DNA of 64,000 nt from Pirellulimonas nuda (GCF_007750855.1 NZ_CP036291.1:2170001-2234000), one strand, 5' to 3'. Counted from the first letter of the stretch, positions 54,147 through 63,680 are shown. The notes: generated by a model from the letters alone, not told the origin. Translations and numbers: made by a program.

Positions 54147-57100
54147 ATGCCCGCCCTGCTCGATCAGCGCCGTATCACCCCCGAGCCATCGGCACCGCCG
54201 CCGCTGCTGACGGCCGCCGATCCGGGGCAGGACTCCCCCCGGCACGGGCGGCGCGCCGCGTACCTGCTGGCGATGTGGTCGGGGATGTCGGCGGGAGTGG
54301 TGCTCGCCCTCGGGGGCTTCGACCAGCCCGACCCCTTGCGGAACGGGTTCGTCCGCCTCGGCGTGCTGGCGGCGATTGTCGTGCTGCTGGTGTGGACGAT
54401 CGGCATGCGGCGGGCGTGGCTCGCGCGGCGGCTGCAGTTTGCGGTGGCGCTCAGCCTGCTGGCCCACACGGCGTTGGTCGTCGCCCTGGCGGTCTTCGAC
54501 CTGACCGTGCTCGCGGACGCGCTGCGTGCAGCAGCGGTCCCCGCGGCGGTCGAGACGCCGGCGCCCAAGGAGCCCGACCGGGTGGAGGTAGACCTGACGC
54601 ACGCCGACGAGCAGGCCGACTTCGAACGGCCGCTGGCGATCGGCGCCGCCCAGCTAGCGACCCTCGAGCCTTCGCGGGAGCGTTCTGCCCCCAAGGAAGT
54701 AGCGGATATTGCGCCCCCAGAGGCGCCCATCGACGCCACGCAGAAGCTCCCCCACACGATCGCCCTGCCCCGCCCCGAGTCGGCGGCTCCGAGGCTGGCA
54801 GAGAACCCGGGCCAGCGGGCGCACATGCGAGACACCGCGCCGGGCGTAGCGACGACCCCCACCCGCGACCGGGCGGCGCCCCCGCGGGTCGAGCCCAGGC
54901 CGGCGCCCGCCGTCGAGACGGCCCGCGACTTCACGCCCCCCGTGCCCGTGGCCGCGACCCCGCTCCCTTCGCTGGAAGACCTCCCGATCGCCGCCGCGGC
55001 GCCGGTCGTTGCATCGACCCCCGCGCCACAACGGCGGCCGGCCACGGCAGAAACCGCGGCGGCCAGCCCCGCCCCGCCGCAGCCGATGCAGCGCATCCCC
55101 GTGGTGAGCCCCGCCGCGCCGCCCGAGGCCGCCCGCCGGCAGCGGGTGGCGGAACTGCCGCGTATCGAACCGACGCTGCGAGCCGAGCAAACGCCGATGC
55201 CGCTCGCCGAGCGGTCGTTCGAGGGGCCCTCCATCATGCTCCCCAGCCGCCGGGCGCCGCAGCAACGCGACACGCCGCTGGCGGTGCTCGAGCAGGCCCA
55301 ACCGATCGCGGCGTCGGGCGCGGCGGCGCGCGAGCGGCCCGTGCAGCCTCGGCCGGGGCCGGCGCCCGCCCCCAACGCCGCGGCACGCAGCGGTTGGTCG
55401 CGGGCGGACGACCAACGCGCGGCGTCGGCGCTGCTCGCCAGGCTGATCGACAACCCCGATGCGGCCGGGCAGGAAGACCCAACGCGCAACCAGTCCGCCA
55501 GCGCGGCGAGCGAGAGCCGATCCGCCCAACGGGCCCTGACCGAGCGCTCTGCGGCAGACGCGGGCGACGGGCAGGTAGACGCGGCGCCGGGGCCGAACGT
55601 CTCGCCAGCGGCGCCTCGGCGGTCGACGGTGTCGGGGGGCGCCGCCGCAGCCGCCCAGCTTGCTGCGGCCGCGCCGGTCGTCGGGTCGCCCGAAGCGGCG
55701 CTGCCGGCGCCAGGTCGGGCCGATGCGGGGCCTAGCGTCGCCGCTCCGGTCGCTCGTGCGGCTTCCGGGGCGATGGTCGACAGCGCGGCCTTGCTGGGTG
55801 CGGTCGCTGGCCAAAGCGAATCGCCCGCGCCGTCCGCCGTTGGCGCGGCGCCCGGCGGCGACCGCCCGCTGCTCGCGTCGGCGGCGCGACAGGCGCCGAC
55901 GGTTAGCCGCGGCGGGCTGAGCATGGTCGGGCCGATGGCCGCGGCGATGCCGCTGCCTGCGCCCGCGCCGGCATCGAGCCTCGGCCCGCGTGCTCCCAGT
56001 CCTGGCATGTTGCGGCGGCCGGCACTGGATGTAGGGGTCGACGCCCTAGCGGCGCGGGCCGACAGCTCGGCTGTGCACGCCACGGCCGACCGCTTGCGGA
56101 GCGAGCTGGCCGGGGGCCAACCGACCATCGCGGGGCGCCAGCGCCGCGCAGCGGCGGCCTTCAGCAGCCGTGGCGACCGCAACGAACCGCTCCCGAGCGG
56201 CGCCGCGGGGGGGCCGACCCCGCGCACCGAGGCCGCGATCGAGCTGGGGCTCGACTTCCTCACGCGTTTGCAGCAGCCGGACGGGAGGTGGACTTTCCAC
56301 GACCTGGGCTCGGCGCCGATCCCCGCCGACGAAGCGGCGCAGGCCCGCGCCGATTCGGCGGCCACGGGGCTGGCGTTGCTTTCGTTCTTGGGCGCCGGCT
56401 ACGACCACTTTGAGGGGCCGCGGCGCGACGTCGTCGACCGCGGCATCAAGTACCTGCTGACCACGCAGCAGCCCAGCGGACTGGTGTTCGCCGAGGCGGA
56501 GGACGCCAACCCCTGGCAGGTGGCGCAGTTCTACAGCCACGGCATCGCCTCACTGGCGTTGTGCGAGGCCTTCGGCATGACCGGCGATCCGGAGCTCCGG
56601 GGTCCCGCCCAACGGGCGCTCGACTACACCGAACGCACCCAGGTCGCCGGCCTCGGCGGGTGGCGGTACACGCCGGGCCTGAACGCAGACCTGTCGGTCA
56701 CCGGTTGGCAGTTGATGGCGCTCCGCAGCGGCGAACTGGCGGGCCTGAAGGTCGATCGCAACACCTACCGCGGCGTGCGTTCGTTCCTCGAGCGGTGCCG
56801 CGAGCCCGGCGGCGAGCGGTGCCGATTCTGCTACAACCCCCTCGCCAGCCCGGGCGACCCCGTCACCGCCCACGGCCGCAACCCCGGCACCGTGATGACC
56901 AGCGTCGGGCTGCTGTGCCAGCTCTACCTGGGAGAGAACCGCGAGAGCCCCCGCATGCAGCGGGGCGCCGACCACCTGCTCAAGAACCTGCCAACCCCCG
57001 GCGCAGGGGGCCGGATCGCGGCCACCAGCACGCCGGACAACCCGCTGCGCGACACCTACTACTGGTACTACGCCACCCAGGTGATGTTCCATATGCGGGG

Positions 57101-57314
57101 CGAGCACTGGCGGGCGTGGAACGACGCCCTGCACCCGCTGCTGCTCGACTCGCAGTCTCAGTCGGGCGAGCTGGCCGGCAGCTGGAACCCGCGGAGCCCC
57201 GCGCCCGACAAGTGGGCCTCGTTCGGGGGGAGGCTGTACGTGACCGCGATGAACCTGTTGTCGCTCGAGGTGCACTACCGCCACCTGCCGCTCTACGCGA
57301 TGACGGCCGAGTAG
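54147..57314 (+). CDS. Long membrane protein with C-terminal squalene-cyclase-type repeats
   Basis: 1055 residues, 30 bases after exbD. Three N-terminal membrane helices (about 33-50, 58-80, 90-115) precede a very long Pro/Ala-rich disordered region (about 130-690) with scattered charges. The C-terminal domain (about 700-1040) is an alpha-toroid: LQQPDGRWTF, TTQQPSGLVF, GGWRYTPGLNADLSVTGWQL and a compact end with several Trp residues. It may receive energy from ExbB/ExbD and span the periplasm like TonB or TolA, but the toroid end is unlike either. Function unknown. Same-strand order with TPR, ExbB and ExbD argues for one system. Confidence 0.85.
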   Translation: MPALLDQRRITPEPSAPPPLLTAADPGQDSPRHGRRAAYLLAMWSGMSAGVVLALGGFDQPDPLRNGFVRLGVLAAIVVLLVWTIGMRRAWLARRLQFAVALSLLAHTALVVALAVFDLTVLADALRAAAVPAAVETPAPKEPDRVEVDLTHADEQADFERPLAIGAAQLATLEPSRERSAPKEVADIAPPEAPIDATQKLPHTIALPRPESAAPRLAENPGQRAHMRDTAPGVATTPTRDRAAPPRVEPRPAPAVETARDFTPPVPVAATPLPSLEDLPIAAAAPVVASTPAPQRRPATAETAAASPAPPQPMQRIPVVSPAAPPEAARRQRVAELPRIEPTLRAEQTPMPLAERSFEGPSIMLPSRRAPQQRDTPLAVLEQAQPIAASGAAARERPVQPRPGPAPAPNAAARSGWSRADDQRAASALLARLIDNPDAAGQEDPTRNQSASAASESRSAQRALTERSAADAGDGQVDAAPGPNVSPAAPRRSTVSGGAAAAAQLAAAAPVVGSPEAALPAPGRADAGPSVAAPVARAASGAMVDSAALLGAVAGQSESPAPSAVGAAPGGDRPLLASAARQAPTVSRGGLSMVGPMAAAMPLPAPAPASSLGPRAPSPGMLRRPALDVGVDALAARADSSAVHATADRLRSELAGGQPTIAGRQRRAAAAFSSRGDRNEPLPSGAAGGPTPRTEAAIELGLDFLTRLQQPDGRWTFHDLGSAPIPADEAAQARADSAATGLALLSFLGAGYDHFEGPRRDVVDRGIKYLLTTQQPSGLVFAEAEDANPWQVAQFYSHGIASLALCEAFGMTGDPELRGPAQRALDYTERTQVAGLGGWRYTPGLNADLSVTGWQLMALRSGELAGLKVDRNTYRGVRSFLERCREPGGERCRFCYNPLASPGDPVTAHGRNPGTVMTSVGLLCQLYLGENRESPRMQRGADHLLKNLPTPGAGGRIAATSTPDNPLRDTYYWYYATQVMFHMRGEHWRAWNDALHPLLLDSQSQSGELAGSWNPRSPAPDKWASFGGRLYVTAMNLLSLEVHYRHLPLYAMTAE

Positions 57315-57520
57315 TCTTCAGCGGCAGGGGCGCCGGCTCGTAGGCCTGCCAGTCCGCCCGCCCAGCGACCAGCCGGAAGGCCTAAACGCAAACCGGCGGC
57401 GCCGCACGAGACGTTCGAAGCGGATACAGCTCGCTGGTACGAAGTTTGCATCGGTAGGCCGTCACCACTCGACGAGGTTCGTCGCGTGGGCAACCTGATT
57501 TAGTTGAAGGAGCAGAAAGA

Positions 57521-57856
57521 ATGCGTACCGTCACCCCTCAGGGGCTCAAGGACATGCAAGACGCCGGGCAGAAGTTCGTGTTGGTCAACACGCTGCCCGC
57601 GGACCACTTCGAACAAACCAAGATCGTCGGCGCGGTGAACATCCCGGAATCGGACAGCGACTTTGTCGACCGCGTCAAGAAGCAGGCGGGCAACAAGCAC
57701 GAGACGGTGGTCGTGTACTGCGCCAACTCAGATTGCGACTCGTCGACGCGCGGGGCTCGCATGCTCGAAGACGCCGGCTTTACCCACGTGATCGACTTCG
57801 AGTCGGGCGCCGACGGGTGGAAGAACGCGGGGCTGCAAGAGACGGTCAGCGCGTGA
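57521..57856 (+). CDS. Rhodanese-like domain protein
   Basis: This 111-residue single-domain protein has the active-site loop YCANSDCDSSTRGA with a cysteine in the rhodanese position, VLVNTLPADHFEQTKIVGAV (the family start) and a standard end. It would carry sulfur as a persulfide or act in thiol chemistry in the cytoplasm. A strong terminator follows 21 bases after the stop. GAAGGAGC lies nine bases upstream of ATG 57521. Confidence 0.9.
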   Translation: MRTVTPQGLKDMQDAGQKFVLVNTLPADHFEQTKIVGAVNIPESDSDFVDRVKKQAGNKHETVVVYCANSDCDSSTRGARMLEDAGFTHVIDFESGADGWKNAGLQETVSA

Positions 57857-57877
57857 CGGCTAGCCGCCAGCCACATC

Positions 57878-57912
57878 AGCCGCCGATCGCCTAGCGATCG
57901 GCGGCTTTTTTT
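57878..57912 (+). terminator. Rho-independent terminator after the rhodanese gene
   Basis: A perfect 13-bp stem (57878-57890 with 57894-57906), a CTA loop and seven or more T residues. It ends the rhodanese transcript just before the convergent Hsp70 gene. Confidence 0.92.
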
Positions 57913-57920
57913 CTGCGCGC

Positions 57921-59939
57921 CTATTCGTCTACCCAGCCGGCCACCGCGGCCGTCAGGGTTCGGGCCTCGTCTGCTTCGGCGTGCAGTGCTTCTGGAACGG
58001 CGCCTTCTCGGATGCAGGCCGACCCCATCGCGATCCGGGAGTAGATGAAGTACGTCTCCACCTCCCCCAGGTAGTTCCGCAAGGCCGCGGCCGAGGACTG
58101 TAGCTTCGATTTCTCGAGTCGGTCTTGCTCCACCGCCATGGCGGAGCGGACCCGGCCCAGCAGGTGCTGCACCGCCACGTACTCGCGTCGCGCGCTTACC
58201 ACCTGTTTCTGCAGCGGCGCGAGCGCGGGTGGGGGCGCGGCGTCGAGGGCGCCTTGGCCGATCTGCTGACAGAGGTAGTCGATCCGCCGCACCACTTGGG
58301 GCCGGTCGAGCGGGTCGGGCATCGCCACCTTGGGCGCCAGCGGCAGGTCGGCGGTCACCACCGAGGGCGCCGTCACGCCGCGGAGCAGCCGGTCGCGCCA
58401 CACGGGGAGCGACTCGAGGTCCATGAACGCGTCGCGGCGGATCTCGACGTGGGCGGCCTGGTGCGTCGCCGGGACCAGCCCAGACACCGATACGGTGCCG
58501 TTGTTGCTGTACCGGCAGGTGACGAACACCTCGGTCTGCGCGGGGAGGTCGGGGCTGAGCGTCACGATGCACTTGCCCACCGGGACGCAGTAGTCGGGGT
58601 TCTCGCTCTCTCCCTCCACAATCTTGATCTCGACCGTGCGCTGCTGCCCCGTACGCGTGACGAACTTCTGCCGCTTGCTGGCGGGCAGCCGAGAGTTGCG
58701 CGGGATCAGGATGCGGTTGATGGGCTCGCCGGTGCGGACGTTTACCCCCGCGATCCCCAGGCTGTGCGCGTTGACGTTGATCACCCGGAACGGCGCCAGG
58801 GTCTTCGACGTCTTCATCGCCGCGAACAGCGCTGCCCCCTTCGCCACCGCCAGGTCGGGCTCGTGGCACAGCCGCGGCGCCTTGCCCGACGCCTCGGCCA
58901 GCTTCTTGGCGACGAACGGGATGCGGCTCGACCCCCCCACCAACAAGATCTCGTCGAGCTGAGACCACGCCAGGCCCGCCTGTTCGAGCGCGTCGATCGA
59001 CGTAGCGATGGTCCGCTCCAGCAGCGGCTCGATCAGGTGCTCGAAGCGGGCCCGGTCGATCTTGACGTCGAGTTCCATGCCGGCGAACGCGCACTTGATG
59101 ACGGTCGAGTCCGCGTCGGACAACTGGTGCTTGGCCCGTTGGACCAGCGACCACAGCCTCTGAACAAAGCCGAAGTCGGCGCGTGGGTCGATGTTGTGCT
59201 GCTTGAGGAACTTCTCGGCCACGTAGTCGACGAGCCTCTCGTCAAAGTCGCGCCCGCCCAGCCGCACGTCGCCGTCCGAGGCGAGGGTGGTCATCTCGTC
59301 GCCGGCGACCTCGAGGACCGACACGTCGAACGTCCCTCCCCCCAGGTCGTAGACCATGATCTTGGCCGGCACGCCGTGCGAGCCGTCCAGCCGGCCGGCG
59401 TGGTGGATCTCCGCTAGGGCGGCCGCCACGGGCTCGTTGATGATGTCCATCACCCGCAGCCCGGCCAGCCGCCCCGCTTCCAGGGTCGCCTTCCGGCGGC
59501 GTTCGTCGAAGTACGCCGGGACGGTGATGACGACCTCGTTGATCTCGCCGATATGGCGCGAGGCGCGCTCGCGGATCTCGTCGAGCATCATCGCGCTGAG
59601 CACTTCCGGCGGGACCCAATGCGCGCGGATCTTGCGGTTGAAGTGCGGCTCTCCCATGTCCCGCTTGAATGCCTCGACCACGGCGTCCGGGTTGTCGAGC
59701 CCCAGGTCGATCGCCTTCTGGCCTACTTCAATGTGGTCGCCGATGTACAGCACGCTGGGCACCAGCGGGCTTTCCCCCTCAAGCGGGAAGCACTCGACCC
59801 CGGCGCTCGAAAGCCGCGCCACCGCGCAGGTGGTAGTGCCCAGGTCGATGCCGATCGCGGGGGGATCGGGCGATCCCGAGCCGGGGGGCGGGTCGTTGGG
59901 GGCTGGGGGCTCGTTGGGCGTTGGGGGCAAAGACGCCAT
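57921..59939 (-). CDS. Hsp70 family protein (DnaK-like, divergent C-terminus)
   Basis: 672 residues. The ATPase domain shows AIGIDLGTTTCAVA, VYDLGGGTFDVSVLE-type (phosphate 2) and LLVGGSSRIPFV motifs. The substrate domain begins near 390 (NVNAHSLGIAGVNVRTGEPI) but is shorter and less conserved than DnaK, and the last 130 residues are helical without the DnaK lid sequence. The N-terminus has a 25-residue Pro-rich extension from a repeat-like DNA tract. ATG 59939 is chosen; the longer open frame lies antisense-like in the next gene. It starts 10 bases after the pseudokinase gene, so the two form one transcript. Confidence 0.9.
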   Translation of the reverse strand: MASLPPTPNEPPAPNDPPPGSGSPDPPAIGIDLGTTTCAVARLSSAGVECFPLEGESPLVPSVLYIGDHIEVGQKAIDLGLDNPDAVVEAFKRDMGEPHFNRKIRAHWVPPEVLSAMMLDEIRERASRHIGEINEVVITVPAYFDERRRKATLEAGRLAGLRVMDIINEPVAAALAEIHHAGRLDGSHGVPAKIMVYDLGGGTFDVSVLEVAGDEMTTLASDGDVRLGGRDFDERLVDYVAEKFLKQHNIDPRADFGFVQRLWSLVQRAKHQLSDADSTVIKCAFAGMELDVKIDRARFEHLIEPLLERTIATSIDALEQAGLAWSQLDEILLVGGSSRIPFVAKKLAEASGKAPRLCHEPDLAVAKGAALFAAMKTSKTLAPFRVINVNAHSLGIAGVNVRTGEPINRILIPRNSRLPASKRQKFVTRTGQQRTVEIKIVEGESENPDYCVPVGKCIVTLSPDLPAQTEVFVTCRYSNNGTVSVSGLVPATHQAAHVEIRRDAFMDLESLPVWRDRLLRGVTAPSVVTADLPLAPKVAMPDPLDRPQVVRRIDYLCQQIGQGALDAAPPPALAPLQKQVVSARREYVAVQHLLGRVRSAMAVEQDRLEKSKLQSSAAALRNYLGEVETYFIYSRIAMGSACIREGAVPEALHAEADEARTLTAAVAGWVDE

Positions 59940-59949
59940 GGGTGGTCCG

Positions 59950-61632
59950 TTAGAGTTCGAGCACGGATGCGTCGGGGACGGTCGGCTTGGGTTTGGCGGG
60001 CGCAGGTTTGATCGCGGCTGGATCTGCCGCGGCCGGATCGACCGTCGCTGGATCTGCCGCTGCTGGATCGACCGTGGCTGGGGGCGCCGGGTCGACCGGG
60101 ATCTCGATCTCGGGAGGGATGACCAGCGTGTTGGCGCCGGGGGGCGTCGGCTCGACGGGCTGCACGGGGACCGGTGCGACGTCGCTCCCCGAGAACCAGG
60201 CCCATTGGCCGAACGCCAACGCCGCGGCCAGCAACACGCCCACGGCAACCCACCACACGGCCCACGTCCAGCGGTCGGACGACGCTTCGGGCACCGGCTC
60301 GGTGGTCGTCGGGCTCATGGCCGACGCGGCGGCGTCTGATTCGGGCGCCTGCTGGACGAGCCGGGGGGCGAACTGGCTGGCCAGCTTCGCCAGCGACTCT
60401 ACGTTCTGGTTCAGGATGGTGAACTGCAGCCCCGCGCTCGAGGGGCGGAAGCGGACGACGTCGCCCGAGCGGAGCGCCGCGGATGAAGGGACAAAGTCTT
60501 GGTTCAAATAAAACCCGGCCCCCCCCGGGCTGTTGACCCGCCACCCCTCTGCCCCGCGGCCGAACCGCAACGCCGCGCCGCCAGACGGCTGCACCTCCGG
60601 GGGCATCGGAAAGTCGGCGTCTGGGCCGGGGCCGAGCGTGAAGACGTCTTGGTTAACGCCGATCATCTCTGCTTGGCAGCCCAAGAACCGCAGCACGACC
60701 GGCGCCGTGGGGCGCCCCGGGATGTCTTGCAGCGTGGGGAGCGGGCCGGCGCCAATCGGGGTCGCGGTGGTGCGTGGCTGGTTGGCCGAGACGGCCGCGC
60801 CTGGGGGCGAGGGGGTTACCCCGAGCGCCCGCAGGATCTCCCCCGCCTGCTCGGCGCGGTGGCCGGGGTTCTTGGCAAGCATGCGGGCGAGCAGGCCCTG
60901 CAACGCGGGGGGGGCGTTGGGGGCCTGCAACGCGATCTCGGGCAGCGGCTCGTCGCGCCCGGCCTGCCACCGCAGCCAGGTGCGCTCGGGGTCGATCGCG
61001 TCGACCCCGACGCCGCGGTATAGGTCGTCGAACTTGGGCCCGATCAGCAGCTCCAGCAGCACCATCCCGAGCGCGAAGATGTCTGTCGCGGGTCCGATCT
61101 TGCCGCAGTCGGCGTCGATGACTTCCGGCGCTAGGTACTTCATATTGCCGCGGGCTAGCTGCAGCTCTCCCGGCTTTGCCGCGGGCAGGCAGCGTCCGTC
61201 GATGAGCGCGGCCCGGTCTTGGTCGTCAACGAGCAGGTTGGTTGGCTTGATATTCAGGTGGAGCAGGCCTTGGCCGTGGAGGTGCTCCAGTCCGGCCGCG
61301 GTTTGTCCTAGCCATGCAACGACGCGTTCGCCGCTGGTGGGCGCCGCGGCGAGCAGCCGCGCCGCGGTGTTGGGACGCGGCTGGTAGATCACCGCCCCGT
61401 CGGCGCGGTCGACCTCGTACAGCCCCACCAACCCGTCGTGGGTTAGCTCCGACCAGCGCTGCGCGGCGGCGAAGAACGGCTCACGGATCGCGGCGTTGAG
61501 CCGGCCGTCGTCGCGGAGCCGCTTGATGGCGACCTTGCGATCGGCGCCCGCAGAGTCGCGGCCCAGGTACACGTCGCACGTGGGCCCGCTGCCCAATCGA
61601 TCGGTCGCCAAGTACTTTTCAGTCTTCGACAT
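59950..61632 (-). CDS. Membrane-anchored pseudokinase with FHA-like domain
   Basis: 560 residues. Residues 8-275 are a kinase fold with GSGPTCDVYLG and Lys37. The catalytic loop, however, reads His125-Leu-Asn127 (HLNIKPTN) instead of HRD, and DFG is Asp145-Gly-Arg, so catalysis is unlikely. Residues about 330-430 look like a weak FHA domain (FTLGPGPDADFPMPPEVQPS; SGDVVRFRP). A membrane helix follows (WAVWWVAVGVLLAAALAFGQ) and a Pro/Ala repeat tail with PAAADPATVD units. The ATG at 61632 is used; upstream frame is antisense to the sigma factor leader. It is co-transcribed with the Hsp70 gene and diverges from the ECF sigma gene. Confidence 0.85.
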   Translation of the reverse strand: MSKTEKYLATDRLGSGPTCDVYLGRDSAGADRKVAIKRLRDDGRLNAAIREPFFAAAQRWSELTHDGLVGLYEVDRADGAVIYQPRPNTAARLLAAAPTSGERVVAWLGQTAAGLEHLHGQGLLHLNIKPTNLLVDDQDRAALIDGRCLPAAKPGELQLARGNMKYLAPEVIDADCGKIGPATDIFALGMVLLELLIGPKFDDLYRGVGVDAIDPERTWLRWQAGRDEPLPEIALQAPNAPPALQGLLARMLAKNPGHRAEQAGEILRALGVTPSPPGAAVSANQPRTTATPIGAGPLPTLQDIPGRPTAPVVLRFLGCQAEMIGVNQDVFTLGPGPDADFPMPPEVQPSGGAALRFGRGAEGWRVNSPGGAGFYLNQDFVPSSAALRSGDVVRFRPSSAGLQFTILNQNVESLAKLASQFAPRLVQQAPESDAAASAMSPTTTEPVPEASSDRWTWAVWWVAVGVLLAAALAFGQWAWFSGSDVAPVPVQPVEPTPPGANTLVIPPEIEIPVDPAPPATVDPAAADPATVDPAAADPAAIKPAPAKPKPTVPDASVLEL

Positions 61633-61966
61633 GCGTTCATTCTGGCCAGCCGGACGGGGCGTTGCCATCCCTCGCGGTGAAAGCTTTGGCTGAATCACCC
61701 CGGCGCGACGCCCGTGAACAACGTCGCTGCAGAGCGCTCTGAGTGTTCTGGCCATAAACGCACCCGCGTTATTCTTTCTTGGTTGACATCTAGCATCCTC
61801 TAACGCCGCCCGGCCGGCGCGCGCACGCAGCGCCCGCGCTTCTTGCTGGTTTTGTGGAGGCGACACGCGCCCCGGGACAGGTTTCATTCCGCCGACGCCG
61901 CGGTTAGCATCGAAGGGAGTCGGCAGCCGAGTTTTAACGATCGTGCCACCTGGGGGAGGGTGCTCG
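61633..61966. other. Divergent spacer between the pseudokinase and sigma-factor genes
   Basis: 334 bases without a gene. A TTGACA hexamer at 61783-61788 on the plus strand has no good -10 at the usual distance. The end carries the strong GGGGAGGG ribosome-binding site of the sigma factor gene. I see no conserved operator. Confidence 0.5.
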
Positions 61967-62584
61967 ATGAGTTCATCCATCGAAGGAGAAGCGCGGATCG
62001 TTGCGGCCGTCGCCGGCGACGTCGACGCGCTCCAGTCGCTGCTGATCGAGCACCACCGTTCGCTCTCGGCGCATATCGAGCGCTTGATGCCGGCCAACGC
62101 CCGCTCGGCGATCGGACCCGAGGACGTGCTCCAGCAGACGTACCTCAAGGCGTTCAAGTCGATCGGCCGGTTCGAACCGCGGGGCGAGGCCGCCTTCTAC
62201 GGCTGGCTGAGGCTGATCGCCGAGCGGCAGTTAATGGACATGTGCCGCAAGCGGAACCGCGAGCGGCTCTCGAATCTGCCCGCGCACTCGCCGGGGGGCG
62301 ACGCGTCGAGTTCGATCCGCGGCTTGATCAGCATCGCCATCGGCGACGGGCCGAGCCCGGGCCAGGAGGTGATGCTGGAGGAGCTGCAGGGCGCCTTCCA
62401 GGTGGCCCTGGCCGGGATGCCGGAGCACTACCGCCAGGTGCTGAGGCTGCGGTACCTGGAGGACCGCCCGCTGGCCGAGGTGGCCGAGGCGATGGGGACC
62501 ACCGAGGGGGCGGTGCGGGGGATGTGCCACCGGGCCCGCCAGCAGCTCCGCGAAGAATTGTTGCGGCTTTCTCGTTTCGTTTAG
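61967..62584 (+). CDS. ECF-type sigma-70 family sigma factor
   Basis: 205 residues. Region 2 (VDALQSLLIEHHRSLSAHIE; GPEDVLQQTYLKAFKSIGRF) would bind the -10 element and region 4 is the helix-turn-helix PLAEVAEAMGTTEGAVRGMC. There is a Ser/Gly-rich linker between. No anti-sigma factor is adjacent; the downstream FHA gene and the divergent pseudokinase might control it instead, as inferred from position. ATG 61967 has GGGGAGGG seven bases upstream, a strong ribosome-binding site. Confidence 0.92.
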   Translation: MSSSIEGEARIVAAVAGDVDALQSLLIEHHRSLSAHIERLMPANARSAIGPEDVLQQTYLKAFKSIGRFEPRGEAAFYGWLRLIAERQLMDMCRKRNRERLSNLPAHSPGGDASSSIRGLISIAIGDGPSPGQEVMLEELQGAFQVALAGMPEHYRQVLRLRYLEDRPLAEVAEAMGTTEGAVRGMCHRARQQLREELLRLSRFV

Positions 62585-62672
62585 GCCATAATGCAGGGGG
62601 AGGGGCCGCCGAGCAGGCGCCCAGACTGTTCAAGACCCGAACAGGCGAGACGACTCCACGCGAGTGAGCCGA

Positions 62673-63680
62673 ATGAAAGATTCAGACGACTCCGCCGACC
62701 GCGAGGCCCGCGAACTCATCGAAGGCGCGGCGGCCAAGGCGCGCGCCGAGCAGTGGTCCAGTGCGCTCGATCGCATGGAAGTAGACGACATCCGCGACGA
62801 GGAATCGGGGTTCCAGGGAGACTCCGAGGCGCCTCCCGCCAGCGGGGAGAGCTCGGCCATCCCCGAGGGTCTGGCCGGTTCGGTCAGCAGCGGCGCTACG
62901 CTGCTCGAGGGGGACGTCGACCTCGACTCTACCCAGGACCTTTCGACCGATTTCAGCGTTGGGAGCGTCTCTTCCACCAAATCGGAGAAGCCCGCCGAGG
63001 GCGCCGGGAGCCAAACCAGCACCTGGGAGCCCAGCGGCGTGAGCCGGTCGCCGGCGACCCCCATCTACCGCCCTACGCAGCGGCCCCCGACCGCGGTTTT
63101 GCAGGTGTTCGACGACAACCAAGAGGGGTCCGAACGCGTGCGGATCCGCCAGGTGCCGTTCGATATCGGCCGGCAGGAGGGGAACCTCACCATCCCGCAC
63201 GAGCTGCAGATGTCGCGGCGGCACCTGCGGATCGACCGCCGCTCGGTCGACGGCCAGTGGCACTGGGTGCTCCGCGACCTGGGCAGCACCAACGGGACGT
63301 TTGTCAGCGCCCGCCGGGTCAGGCTCCGCAACGCCGACGAGCTGCTGCTGGGCGCCGACCTGGTGCGGTTTTTCCAGCCGGGGGGCCCCGAAACAGCGAT
63401 GCTCGCCAAGGTGGCGCCGGGCCGCTACGAGGAGCAGGTGGCGCTGAAGCCGGGCGCGCACTGGATTGGCTCCGACGCCAGCCAGTGCCTCCCGATCCTC
63501 AAGAACAACCCGTTCCTCGACCCCCGCAGCCTGCGGATCGAGCTGGACGACCAGCAGCAGTGGCGGTTGTACGACTGCGGTTGCACCAACCGCGTTTGGG
63601 TGAAGATCGAAGAGATCAAATTGGTCGACGGCTGCTGCTTCCAGGCCGGGGAGCAGCGGTTCAGCTTTCACCTGCCCTGA
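62673..63680 (+). CDS. Tandem FHA-domain protein
   Basis: 335 residues, 88 bases after the sigma gene. Residues 1-130 are acidic, Ser/Glu-rich and probably disordered. The first FHA domain (about 140-235) is canonical: DIGRQEGN, MSRRHLRI, LRDLGSTNGTFV. The second (about 255-335) is degenerate: WIGSDAS, DPRSLRIEL, YDCGCTNRVWV, keeping the fold but losing the phosphothreonine-binding residues. It would bind a phosphorylated partner through the first domain. A GTG at 62664 is an alternative start. Neighbour context suggests a link to the sigma factor or to kinase signalling. Confidence 0.88.
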   Translation: MKDSDDSADREARELIEGAAAKARAEQWSSALDRMEVDDIRDEESGFQGDSEAPPASGESSAIPEGLAGSVSSGATLLEGDVDLDSTQDLSTDFSVGSVSSTKSEKPAEGAGSQTSTWEPSGVSRSPATPIYRPTQRPPTAVLQVFDDNQEGSERVRIRQVPFDIGRQEGNLTIPHELQMSRRHLRIDRRSVDGQWHWVLRDLGSTNGTFVSARRVRLRNADELLLGADLVRFFQPGGPETAMLAKVAPGRYEEQVALKPGAHWIGSDASQCLPILKNNPFLDPRSLRIELDDQQQWRLYDCGCTNRVWVKIEEIKLVDGCCFQAGEQRFSFHLP

